Of a stretch of DNA of 64,000 bases, positions 1 to 10,689 are shown piece after piece. The stretch lies in NCBI GenBank assembly GCA_015179025.1, contig WHUX01000122.1, positions 98,730 to 162,729 of the forward strand, read 5' to 3'. Position numbers and translations under genes: made by a program. A model generated the notes under the pieces. That model did not search any database and had not been told where the DNA came from. It saw only the letters and a list, made by a program, of their open reading frames with translations. Positions within the stretch are counted from its first letter, which is position 1. The number at the start of each line of letters is the position of its first letter. The stretch is from Terfezia claveryi. Lineage: Eukaryota; Ascomycota; Pezizomycetes; Pezizales; Pezizaceae.

Positions 1-188
1 TTGATATGCAACCCGTTGTTGCCTAGAATGGCATTTATCTCACATGATACGAGTCTGGATTAACCACAATTTAGGGAATGCTTCCTAACCTGATACGACT
101 AAATCCCTAACACCACCAATCCACCTCCATACAGGTCAATCCCTCCCAAATCCCCCACAATATACTGGAGCGCTTAATATGTCCGCAC

Positions 189-767
189 TTAGATAAACGG
201 TGGATTCGTCGGACAAGCCACCGCCACCGTCTTGATATCCAGCGGGCATGGGTCCGGACGACACTTGCCCAGAACAGTCACCATCGGCACCGCGCCGTCA
301 ACACAACTCGTACTCTGGACTGCGGTCAAGCAGGTCGAGGTTCCGCGGCAGTATTGCGTGTATGTGGATGTGAATGGCATGAAGGGAGCACAGCTTTAAT
401 TAATATTAGAACATGGCAATTTCAGTGGGTCCGTAGGGGCAGGAGAGCAGGCATACCGGAACAGCGGACATACGATTCCGATTTTGGGGCAGTGAGTGGG
501 GAGAAGAGTGGTGGTGGGGGTGGTGCAGATGGAGTAGCAGCTATTGGATTCGGTGGTGCAGGTAGTGGGAGTGGGTTTGTTGACGACCAGAGGGGGGTTA
601 ATTAGTGCCTCGGGGGCGGGAATGGCGGATGCCAGCCTGTGGACTGGTTAATCAATGTTCAAAGTCCTCATGGGGGGTACTAAGTACTCGCACACGTGGT
701 GGCAGATAAAGACTTACTGAGCGAGAAAGCTGACTGCGACCAAGGCGACGAAGGCAAATTTAACCAT
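189..767 (-). CDS. small secreted cysteine-rich protein (3 exons)
   Basis: A 144-residue protein is obtained by joining exons 718-767, 457-636 and 189-393 on the minus strand. The introns start GTAAGT (637-717) and GTATGC (394-456), end CAG and AAG, and keep the frame exactly. Residues 1-21 form a typical signal peptide: a Lys near the start, a hydrophobic core rich in Ala/Val/Phe, and an ASA-type cleavage site before IPAPEA. A Thr/Pro-rich stretch follows, and the mature part holds 12 cysteines, an even number that suits six disulphides. No known domain is recognised. Size, secretion and cysteine content match fungal effector-like or surface proteins, but that role is inferred. The start is chosen because it alone gives the signal peptide and lies 114 nt downstream of a TATA box. 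The gene stands alone and shows no internal stop. Confidence 0.72.
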
Positions 768-880
768 TGTGGGGAGGGATTGCTTGGATGATATGACGTT
801 ACGTTAAGTCAGTCAGTTTCTTGTTTGCTACACTGCTGCTCGTCTGGTGAAAGTGAATGTTTTGGATGTGATGGGGTAAC

Positions 881-886
881 TTTATA
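881..886 (-). promoter_or_regulatory. TATA box of the secreted protein gene
   Basis: TATAAA on the minus strand, 114 nt upstream of the ATG at 767. The spacing is similar to that of the other TATA boxes in this window, which supports the start chosen for that gene. Confidence 0.55.
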
Positions 887-1767
887 CTCCAGTGAGGTGC
901 TACATAGGATAAAACCGGAACTACGCATGTTGGTATGTAATGAGTCTAATCCGTCGCTCCTTCGGACTCACATCCGGGCCCTTGCATAACAAACGTAGGA
1001 ACCTTTGCTTCAGGTGTGAGACTTCAATTGCGCATGCGCATGCGGGTCATGTCCAACTTCCAGGATAAACTATATGATATAGGATTGGTATGCTGATAGA
1101 GGTTGCTTGCCTTGATCGTAACAGGGTCCGGCAGGTCGCAGCCGACAGCTATAAAGCAGGTGTGACATAGGTACTCTCCAGTTCATTACAACCCCAGTTG
1201 CAGATTCCGGGGACGTAGCAGGTGTGGATACCTATATTCACCATTCTCTAATTCCCATCTAAAATTCATTCGGGACAAGAGATATTTAACCCTGATCATT
1301 AAATCTCATAGACGGAATACAGCAAGTACCCCTCCCGTACACCGTATATAAACCGACGAGTAATCCACGGTTCAAACCGCCTAGCCTTGCGCACAGTTAG
1401 CCACTACCGGTAGATACCGGACTGTTCATCTCATCGAACCAACGTCAGCATCAACGTTACACTACGCGTGGCACCCAATTGGTTATACAGCTACGTACCC
1501 GGTGGTAAGTTCACGGAGTACGGATATCATGGCATACATACACATCTATTGTACGGGAGAACTTATTCATCTGCCCATGATTCATCAGATCCAGTCATCC
1601 AATCATCCAATTTAATAAAAATAAAAATAAAAACCACTGTTCCAGAACCTGTAATTCAACCAGTTAGTTATTAGATGCCTCTTAATCCAAAAGTGCACGA
1701 CCCTTAAGATTTTAGATCAGTCTAAGCTTTATATATTTACATTTCGTTTTGCTATAGTCCGGATCCC
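887..1767. other. intergenic, no supported gene
   Basis: There is a TATA-like GTATATAAAC at about 1344, but the only open frame behind it (1468-1674) begins with GTG, has no ATG and runs into A-rich sequence. I see no supported gene here. Confidence 0.5.
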
Positions 1768-2007
1768 TTATCTTACTATTTCTCGAGCCTTTAGTTCCGC
1801 CGCCGTCACCTCATGGCAAATGAAATAAGCTCCTATACAAGGAGTTGACTTCCGTATCGGTTTGGAGAAAGTGTCAAACTTTTTCCGCAGAGATCCAATC
1901 ACCATGCTTACATCCTCCATAGCTATCCGCAAACCTTTTACTACACTTGCCATGCTCTCCGCTATCACTGACATTGCAATTCCAAACCCTCCCTTGGTGT
2001 GGTGGAA
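1768..2007 (-). CDS. hypothetical protein, possible terminal exon
   Basis: An open frame of about 80 codons with protein-like composition: mixed Lys, Glu, Ser and Val, with helical stretches such as SVIAESMASVVKG. A possible splice acceptor (ACCCAG) lies just upstream at 2008. A GTCAGT donor at 2047 would join it in frame to a short preceding exon ending VLEK, but the 40-nt intron this implies is shorter than usual. No upstream exon with an ATG was found and no family is recognised. It could be the 3' end of a small gene, a gene relic, or chance. Confidence 0.25.
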   Translation of the reverse strand, partial: FHHTKGGFGIAMSVIAESMASVVKGLRIAMEDVSMVIGSLRKKFDTFSKPIRKSTPCIGAYFICHEVTAAELKAREIVR

Positions 2008-2047
2008 CTGGGTTAATCGAGGCATGTAGAATGAAAAAAATACTGAC

Positions 2048-3097
2048 CTTTTCCAGCACCTGTGTAGGGGTTGTTGCGAACGCTTATTGCATCGTTAGCT
2101 ATGCAAATTCACAAAGGGGCCCCTATTTTTGCTCAAGGACCTAAGCGGGAATTGCTGATAGCCTTTCGGTCCTGCACAGAAGGCTGTGAATATGTCATTA
2201 CATAGCCAAAGACAGGGAATAATGGGTTTTGTGATACACCGCTTTCATGGTAATAACCAAACGTACTGGCAACAGGGATTCGTTGGATTGCTTGGTAAAT
2301 TTTCTCTACTGCATGATTGCTATAATTTGGAGGAGTGGGAAATTTAGGGGCGTTGAGCAGTGATTGGTGTTTTCCAATAAGTAGAGAGTCATATAGTTAG
2401 TACAATATCACTGTAACTGCTTAAAGTACTCGTGTTGATAACACTGATAAAATCTAATTTAAGCACGGAACAAACAATACGCCCACCTCCAGGCGCCCGG
2501 ACGCCCATTCTGGCGTATCCTGACTGCAAGCAAGAAACATTAAATCACAGGTGCAAAAGAGGGGGAAAAAGGACCGTTATATGCACTAACCCAGTATTGG
2601 AGTGAGAACAGGTAATTGGCAGACCAGCGTAGAATCGTCGTCACCATAGCCATACCTCGGCTACCCCAAGTGGTCTCTTATCGATAAGCACCTCTGATTA
2701 TAATGTAGGTGACAATGGCAACAAACAGGAATATTGAAGGGGAAGAGTGGGTTTATGCCTTCGAAGTTATATTCTGGTTTTATGTAGGGATCGGATCTGC
2801 TTACAGCGAGTATCTAATTGCATCTAACAGCGTGGGCTGGCAGAAGAACTTCCTACGAATCCATAGAGTAGTTTGAGTAGCGTTATTTTTAAGACGAGAT
2901 GCCACCGTGGTTCGAACAAACGTACTGTACCTGAACTGGGAGGAGGACCAAGCCTACGTCAGCACGTGGCGGGAAATCGTCAAGTTCAACACGTGATACT
3001 TCATACGGAATAAGGTAGCTATTTGCGTTTGTTGCGTACAGGAGTTCCACATGAAAACATTGAAATGATTTAAGACATACATTACTTTAAGACACCA
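2048..3097. other. intergenic, nothing recognised
   Basis: No open frame with protein-like composition and no repeat with a partner elsewhere in the window was seen. Confidence 0.4.
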
Positions 3098-3414
3098 CTA
3101 AACCAAATCCCTTAACTAGTTTGCAACTTTCATTGCTCCGTAGCTCCTATTGGCACTTAATTTCTCGGCTGCTAGTACCACATCCACTGGTGTATAACGA
3201 TCGTTGTCAGTTTACGGTTTCAACTAGGTACCAGAACCTCAGCACCTACATATGTCCTTAAACTGACAAGGATCCTTATACACCAGTGGATGCGGTATTA
3301 TCGGCAGGAACCTGGCCAAGCTAGGAGAATGTACTGTAGGCCAATATGAAGCAGAGCCAATAGGAGTTATGGGGAGCTGGCAAGGGATTGCGCAAGTTAA
3401 GAAATTTGGGTTAG
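3098..3414. repeat. long imperfect inverted repeat
   Basis: The left arm (3098-3216) reads as the reverse complement of the right arm (3255-3414), with a spacer of about 38 nt. The inner 40 bp match best, for example CATCCACTGGTGTATAA on the left and its complement on the right. The left arm is shortened by internal deletions. The structure could be a diverged foldback or MITE, or a head-to-head duplication. No target-site duplication could be fixed. Confidence 0.65.
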
Positions 3415-3534
3415 TAGAAGCTGCAGTGCAACGTCCGAGTTTGCCAACAGGTTTGAGCTGGGACAGAATGTGATTCATTCTCCTTCAGTGGTGTCTGGTC
3501 CTATGAGGCTGGCAGCTGCAGCTGGAAACTTGTG

Positions 3535-3541
3535 TATATAA
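3535..3541 (+). promoter_or_regulatory. TATA box of second secreted protein gene
   Basis: TATATAA located 106 nt upstream of the ATG at 3647, a spacing similar to the other supported genes in the window. Confidence 0.5.
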
Positions 3542-3646
3542 CTTGGCGCTTTATCCTCGTCGTAGTCTTCACATACAAACACCACCATCGTGAATCGCAC
3601 TGGTAACCAAGCAACTACTCAATCTTCCCACACCGTCATATACACC

Positions 3647-4121
3647 ATGAGGCTTACATTAATCTTTAAGTGCCTTAGCATGCTTGGCATGCTGTCTGTC
3701 ATCAATGCAGCTACAATTCCGAGCCCCAGTGGCACCCCCGAGGAACCAGATGGAACTAGAGTTACTCGAGGTATGTAGGGCAGGAATCATAGCGACCCTT
3801 TATAGCATGGAACTGTGGCTGACCTCGTTGTATGATAAGGGATGGAAATTCACCAAGAGGCCCCTATGTGATGTGGATTGTACCACTCTTGACGATGCGA
3901 TCTGCGGTGGAAGCTACATTTGTATCCTTTTACCCCGAGGTAGATGTGTTCCGTGTAGTAGCCAAAACGAATGCATTTATGGCAGTGATGGCAGATATTT
4001 CTTGGTAATGGGTAGAATATTTTTGGGATTCTGGAGGGTTGAGAATTTTATGGACGTTGGCCGTCGCAGTTTTCCAATAATCACAAATCATAATCATTAT
4101 TACAAGTTCATTGAAGTGTGA
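3647..4121 (+). CDS. secreted cysteine-rich protein, splicing unresolved
   Basis: The first exon (3647-3770) encodes a clear signal peptide: MRLT, a hydrophobic core, then VINA before ATIPSPSG. It ends at a canonical donor GTATGT (3771). A downstream open frame carries a cysteine-rich segment (about 3866-3980) with seven Cys in 40 residues, including the pattern C-x3-C-x7-C-x5-C. The two parts clearly belong together, but no AG acceptor in 3793-3915 restores the frame from that donor, so a 1-nt indel, a non-standard donor or a decayed gene must be considered. A second intron (donor GTAATG near 4003, acceptor GCAG near 4071) may replace the unlikely C-terminal tail. The function is unknown; secretion and Cys content suggest an effector-like protein. 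Confidence 0.5.
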
Positions 4122-4472
4122 AGGACTCGGATTGAACTATCACTCTATCTTCCCCTTTAACTAAAGTACCTTTTTTTTCCTTGTTTCTCAAATTCTCCCC
4201 ACTTTAATCAAACATCAACAAATATCTGAAACTACCCCTTATGCTTAGCTGACCATCGAAAAAAAAAAAAAAAATTCTCTGTTTCGGGGGGTGAAGTTGT
4301 GTTCAAATAGCGTCTAGAACACGTCTTTTTGTACAGTGCTATGCAGTATCTTTCAGTTGTTCCGAATAAATTCTACGTCCGTGCATGTTTAAGTTGAGAG
4401 CAGAAGCTACACCGTTAAGTGTAATTGTTTAACCATTTACAGCTATTCCCCACACGTTTCCCTAGAATTCCT

Positions 4473-5160
4473 GACGTCAATGCAACACAGCAATATACAT
4501 TCAACGCAACATAGTTTGCACACCGAGCACCACCAGCACATTACAATATTACCAGCATACCTCGACATTCCCGCTTTTACCATAATGTCAGTTGCAGAAG
4601 ATAATGGCGGAATTGATTTGAATCAGTTTCACACCCTAGGTTCCGCTCCATCTTGATGTGTAATTGAAGCATTCTCTTGTACTGCGCGTACTAAGTTTGA
4701 AGAGTATTTGTATTTGCATACAATCAGTTGTAAATCTTGGTTGACCTTTCAGAAGTAATTCCTTAAAATCCGATTCAAAAATTAACAAGGACTACCCAGG
4801 TATCGCAAAATTAAAGTATACCTCCGAGACCCAAACTTGAACGCCCAGCCGATGATTTGCTAGCAGTTAAGCTGCGATGGGAGGCAGTATATGAATATTG
4901 CGCAACGATACACTGTATTTTTTGCTGGCAAAAATAATGATGGGAAACGAGGGGTTTTGGAGCATGATGTATTTGCTGTTATCACACACTTTACTGCATG
5001 CAGGATAGAACAAGACCTATAGTACCATTATTGAGAGGTATCATGGAATTTTCTTGCAGTGAGGTTTGAAGTTTGATTGAACAAGTAGAGTTTGAGCTTT
5101 TGTTACGTATAAAATAATAGACTCGGTTTTTACTCAATTTGCCTTCATACATTGCAGCCT
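4473..5160 (+). repeat. dispersed repeat, copy 1 (partner at 45112-45640)
   Basis: This stretch aligns along its length with 45112-45640 in the same orientation. Shared blocks include GATTTGAATCAGTTTCAC and GAACAAGACCTATAGTA, and both end near a TATAAAATA motif. The differences are mostly C/T and G/A changes. It has no open frame. It may be a solo LTR or a captured promoter region, because the TATA-like motif sits near the 3' end. The partner copy lies inside the long-TIR element, so it may have been picked up as cargo. Confidence 0.7.
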
Positions 5161-6723
5161 CTTGCCTTGGGATAGTACAGTTATAACTATCGCCCTCTAC
5201 CTGAGTATGTCCAATCTAATCTTTCTTCTTTGGGCGCATGTGAACCTCTTCTGGGACTTGGGCTGCTTGTGGAACCTTTATGCTTGCGGCTAGGTTGCGG
5301 AAGAGCTCGTAAATATGGTTGCAAATTTAAAGGATTAGGCCTCACAGCTCAATCCCTAGCCAGAAAGCTTATTTCAACGTCTCAACATCCATAACTATGA
5401 GGGTCTGATCGAGACTATATATACAACATCCCCCAGATCCAGGTAATCGTTTTCGGTGTAGCGTTACACCTTCCACTAGCTTAGGGAAGGTAAACCCTCC
5501 TGATGCCTATTGGCATCTGCTGTAAAATATAAAAAGCGATGCGACTAAAGAAGAAAATATTGTATATTATAGAATATTATTGCTTGTGGTCACTTATTAG
5601 ACTGAGTGTTAACATCCTGTAATATGATTTTGTACCATTCATAGGGCTGGGCGGAGTTTACCCACGTAGGCATAGCGTAGGTTGGATTTTGCGGAGCCAT
5701 ATGGACCATAGGGATTTATATAATTCGCTTATTATCCCTAACCGGGATAGAGATAGCGGTGAAGGTACCCCTGATGCTGAGGTATATATCCCCTGATCTA
5801 ACCATAGTAAGTCTTATTGTTTCTCCAGAGGTCAAGTTTTAGGCTTGGTCATGAGGAATTGAAGCTAAGAACTAAAAACTGTAAGCGATTTAATCTTATG
5901 ATATTGTCACTCATCCACTAGCCTACCTAAGTGCTTCTTCAATTATAGAAGTATATTGAATACATAAATAGGAGTAATGAGTAAAAAAAAAATATATATA
6001 TATATATTGAATTCATAAAGCTCAAAATGCGTGATGTCTAAAAAGCCGTGGCAAGGCAGAACGACTAATGAAATAAGGTTATAGAATTAATCGTGACTTC
6101 TGATATTATCTCCACAGTAACTGCTACCACAAGTGGACTCCCTGTGGACTTGACTGGCGGTGGGCCTATCACCCTGTCTCAGACTACCCGCTGGTATTGT
6201 AACCTTCGAAGAATTGTACTAGAAGTACCGGTACACAAATGGATTTATAGGATTCTACAAGTTTATGGCGAGGAATCTTAACTTGAAAGAATCTAATCTG
6301 TGTGATAGGATAATTGGCCTTAGCTCACTACAAAACTTAGATGCTTATAGTTAAGGAACTCCTTAATGTACATTAGTGCATATATATATGCCCCTTCTGG
6401 ATTCTTAGATTCTGTATTCTCATAACTTTCCGTTTTGGGTCGAGAGAAATTCCAACAGATTTATACGTGTAGGTACTGCAAGCATGATTAATGTGATTTT
6501 ATTCTGAGGTTGTCATATGGTGGAGAATAATATGTTTTTGCTAATGGAGTTGCTCTATATGTATAGATAAAGTTATGTGGGCTGATAAGCTTCCTATTTG
6601 GCCTAGCGTCTGCCTAATTAAGTAGCAATAAAAAAATAATATTCCTCTATCAAATATATTCTTAATTTGTATGGGGCAAGCTGGTTTATATTTTTATATC
6701 AACTCAAGAGTATAGCCTAATAC
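5161..6723. other. AT-rich intergenic DNA, no supported gene
   Basis: Nothing coding was supported. It holds a short A then TA-repeat microsatellite near 5984-6008. The open frame at 6093-6281 starts with GTG and has no other support. Confidence 0.4.
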
Positions 6724-7902
6724 ATATATGTTCTGGGCTGCTCGCGGGTAGCATATGCCTCCTGTGGGCAGCACAGCCACCCACGGGCAATTAATATAAT
6801 TTCTCAATTTGGTAAATCTCAATTGAACAAAACATTCTGTAACACTCAAAAAACACCTTAAGAAATTATTTTGACTGCCCTATCCGTATCATATACCCTT
6901 CCTGTTGATTAGTAGGAGATGGCAGACATTGAATAAGGGAGAATTCCGGAAAAATTACCTCAAGCCCTTCAGATAGTGAAGTACATGCTGGCGACATTAA
7001 CAACTCATCACTGTATCTCTGATTACTGCTGCCCTAAAATCTGTAACCCTATCCAATTAGTATTTGGAAATTAGTTTCTTATCTGTAGAGGTTCTTATTG
7101 ACGGGGCCTTATTGCTCAAGCTATATTGACCATCTTATACTGAATATCAATATGCTATATGGTTTTCAGTGAAATTTGGAGCAATCATAATTATAATATC
7201 TTTTGTCTACATCTTGTTGCAAGATTAATTTTTATACTAGAAAAATCCAGGCTATTCCTCACTTATAAAATCCGAGTCAGGTGCAAAGTAGTACTTTCTT
7301 AATAATAGGTACTGTTTTATATGCAGATTGCTAAGCTACTCCAAGTTCTTGATTTTAAACCAAAATGAAGCAGGTTCTACCTAGAATTATACAACAGGTA
7401 GATGGTATTTTACAGTGTTGTAGGAGATCAAATGGCACAATGCTACAAACCTCATACTTTTGCAGTTGGATATTGCTAAACCCAATAACTTTTATTTAAC
7501 TACTGACCTTACGGGCTTAGAGTTTGATATTTTAGATACTCTAATTGCTCAGTAAACCATAGTTCACCAGGTATCTATAACTACTGGTGTTGCGAAAACT
7601 TCTACTCTAATTGTTGTCACCGATACTTTAAGAATTATCTGAAATGCTTAATTTATTAGCATACGAAAGTATCAACAAATCATGACTATATTGCTCTACT
7701 AGTAGCTGAACCAAATTAGAATGCTAGAGAGGGGTCTAATCGACTGGGAAATCAATGAATCTGTTGCAGTCGCTGGGAAATTATCAATTCTTTGTTTTTC
7801 TAGTAAATCAGTACTTTATCAATACACCAAATTGAGTAATTATTTAAATTGCTCGTGACAGGCACGTGGGTATGCCGCCTGCGAGCGGCCCAGAACATAT
7901 AT
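6724..7902. mobile_element. degenerate TIR DNA transposon
   Basis: The two ends are inverted repeats. The left end starts ATATATGTTCTGGGCTGCTC and the reverse complement of the right end starts ATATATGTTCTGGGCCGCTC. Similarity continues for roughly 100 bp, including GCAATTTA-type and CTCAATTTGG blocks on both sides. The 1.18 kb interior has no open frame and many TA-rich stops, so it is either non-autonomous or a decayed transposase. The superfamily is not certain. The ATATAT ends hide a possible TA target duplication. Confidence 0.7.
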
Positions 7903-8240
7903 ACTTAAAGTACATAAAGTCTTGGTTAGAGAGTCAAGGTTGATGGGTCATGCATGCTATAGCATATGTGGGTCAACCTATAGACTTTGGCCTGTCGATT
8001 CTATAGAATTCAATGAGCATAGAGCCCTACTAATTTGTAGGATTTAGATAGACCCGTATGGGTCCAAAAAGAGGATGGGGAAGTGTAGGATGCCGTTAAT
8101 CCTTTTTCACTCATATATACAGACATCTTGCCTGGAGGGTAGGGAGGTAAATATTGTTACCATCCAAAGCTTGATTTCCCCCCTTCTCTTTTTATTAAAA
8201 AAGTAATACTGGTCCTCATTATCATATTGTATCACAAATC

Positions 8241-8797
8241 AGTATTCATTCGGCGGTGTCCATGTTTGGGTGGCTAATGTCAATCAAGAGCTTAATGGGT
8301 GTCCTTTACTCATCTCAAGCGCATGAAAGTTGTGAGTTGGTTAATGTTTAGTGGCACCGCCACTAAGGCAGGGGGTGAGTGTGACAAACACGGATATTTC
8401 TTTTTTTAAAGTACTCATATGTGGTCCCAGTAAGGGGGCCATAATGAGTACATGCACTAAGTAATATAATGCAAATGTGCCAACTATGTGGTTTCCAGTT
8501 TCTTTGGCATCTAAAAGCTCATTGTTCTAGTATTGTACGTTTGGCTAGCCTCTGAGAATATGGGGTTTGTCTTATTGAGTATTAACTATAGGTTATGGCT
8601 CGTACCGTACCTATTTCACGAGGTACAAATCTCAGTCACCTACACAATGAGCTAATCCAAAGGATTATCTGCTCGATCTCTGCCAGAACACACTTAGTGC
8701 AATTGGTCAGTCATAAGGAAATGCGAGGAACTCAGAATGATAGAGTGGGAAACAAATATTCCTCTAATTGGTAGCATCTACGAAAAAAGCGATCAAG
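8241..8797 (+). pseudogene. HET-domain gene relic, 5' part
   Basis: This stretch follows the intact HET gene at 24098-26471 in the same order: the GDVHAWVA segment near 8249, then blocks matching the PRGTNLNHVRHELIQ region (8622-8660), and finally the segment for EELRMTEWETDIPLIGSIYE (8725-8784). Stops and deletions are present, and many differences are C to T or G to A, as RIP would leave. It breaks off exactly at the TA where the transposon at 8800 begins, and it resumes at 17152. Confidence 0.8.
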
Positions 8798-9099
8798 TAC
8801 CGTATTAATTCACAAGTAAGAATGCTGTCTTAGTACAAATGGGCAGTCGGAGGGGCCTTGAATTTACTGTCTTATATACCATACTAGCTTAAATATGAGA
8901 TACCATTCACAACCTAGTAGTGATCAGCTACTGTCTTATGTCCAGTATCTAAGATATGTAGCATGCCAACCTCCTCAGCCCTTCAATTGGCCCCAGTCTT
9001 AACCCCTTACAACTATCATAGCTACAACCTATATCAGCTGAATCATTAAAGCCTAGGCAATATCACCAATATCCCTCCTACCTTATAAGAGATACTAAA

Positions 9100-10400
9100 A
9101 TATACTGAAAAAGACCTGCAGGTAGCTATAAAGCATGCTTGAGTAGAACTAGACATATCTATTATATAAATAGCTGAGCTGTATAGAGTTGAGCAGCAAA
9201 CACTACACCAAAGGCTGCTGGAGATACACCAAGAGAGGTCTACAGCTCATTGTAATAAGCAATTGCTCTCTCTTGGTAATGAGAAAGCAATTGCAGGTGA
9301 TGTAGGAATAATGGCTGATATAGGATTTATTAAATCATACCCTTTTACAGCAAATGGTACAGGATATTATTAATGAGAGGCTGATACTATAGCAAGGCTA
9401 CGGAGAGGGTATTACAGGCCCTCGAGAGTCAACCAGCAACCCCTAGAATCAACAAGAATAATGTATATAATGACAAGGTGCAATTATCTGTCTTCTGCCT
9501 TCTAATGATACCTCCTCTACCAGTACCCCCCTACCAGTATCTCCCCTACCAGTACCCTCCACATTTATATTGTAGGCATCAACTGGGTTAATAAGTTTCT
9601 TGATCATAACTCGGAGTTCAAAAAAGTCTTTATTCGATATCAGGAGAGAGTATAGGCAGCTGCATCAAATGACATTAAGCTGCAAGTAGATTTTCTCCGA
9701 AAACTTGCTAATCTCATATGCTAGAAACAGATATATCAAGAGAATATATAGAATTGTGATAAGAAAGGTATAACTATGAGCTGGAATAGTACTCAGACAA
9801 TATTTATTATATATGCTAAAGGTCAAGCTACTGCAATAACTAAAGGTTCTTATGAGTTTTGCAGTATCTTGGAGACTGTTAGTGCTAGTAGAACAGTTAT
9901 TCTACCCTTCATTGTATGGCAAGGAAAGTCCTATCAGTAATCTTATTATCCAGAAGGCAGCCTACTAGTAGAAGCTATATTTATAGTCTCTGAGAGTGAG
10001 TATATGGATGATGAGCTAGGGTTGAGATATATAGTTGAGTACTTTGAACCTTATACTTAGGTTGAAGCCTCTCACTATCTTATTGTAGATAGTCATTCTT
10101 AATATATTGTATAGAAGGTAGTGAAGTATGCACTAGATCATAATATTCATATGATTTACCTTCTATCAAAGTCTACATATTTCCTATAACCCCTTAATAT
10201 AGAGTGTTTTGAAGTTCTGCAAAAGGTGTATAAGAAAAACCTCAGTTCATAGCTTTAGTAAAATCCATTTCAAGTTCTCTCAAAACTATTATTTCTTAAG
10301 ATCCTTAAAATAATTTAAAATGATATTTATACTAAAGATTATCTTCTTAGAGTATGGAGAAAATTCCACTGCTAGCCAATCGACCACGACTTCAAACCGC
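9100..10400 (+). pseudogene. pogo-like transposase relic, N-terminal part
   Basis: Reading across stops gives a helix-turn-helix DNA-binding start (KDLQVAIKHA near 9111) and a CENP-B-like second half (VGINWVNKFLDHNSEFKK near 9570-9625), the usual order in pogo/Tigger/Fot1-type transposases. A catalytic region should follow before 10400 but is too decayed to place the acidic residues by eye. Many TAG and TAA codons stand where Gln is expected. It is not functional. Confidence 0.7.
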
Positions 10401-10689
10401 TTATATATAGAGAAAACGTTTGTATTGCCACTAGAAATTGTAAGACTTATATAAATTGCCACTGACTTTATGGAACATGTTTGAGATACAGCACTATACC
10501 ACTCTCTCTACTAGAGTACAACACTATACCAACTCTCTACTAGGCATGACTCTATGCAAAATATGTAGCTCAGCCAATGTGCTCATACAACACCACTCCC
10601 GGTCTGGGGCACAAGTAAGTCTCACGTAGATCAGAATCTCTAGCTCTTGCTAATAACAATATTCCAGTCAATATTCTAATGCCACTGGC

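Noticed and set aside
1468..1674. 68-codon open frame behind a TATA-like motif
   Set aside because: It starts with GTG, has no ATG, no splice support, and ends in A-rich low-complexity sequence.
6093..6281. 62-codon open frame in intergenic DNA
   Set aside because: GTG start, no neighbouring exon, no recognisable motif.
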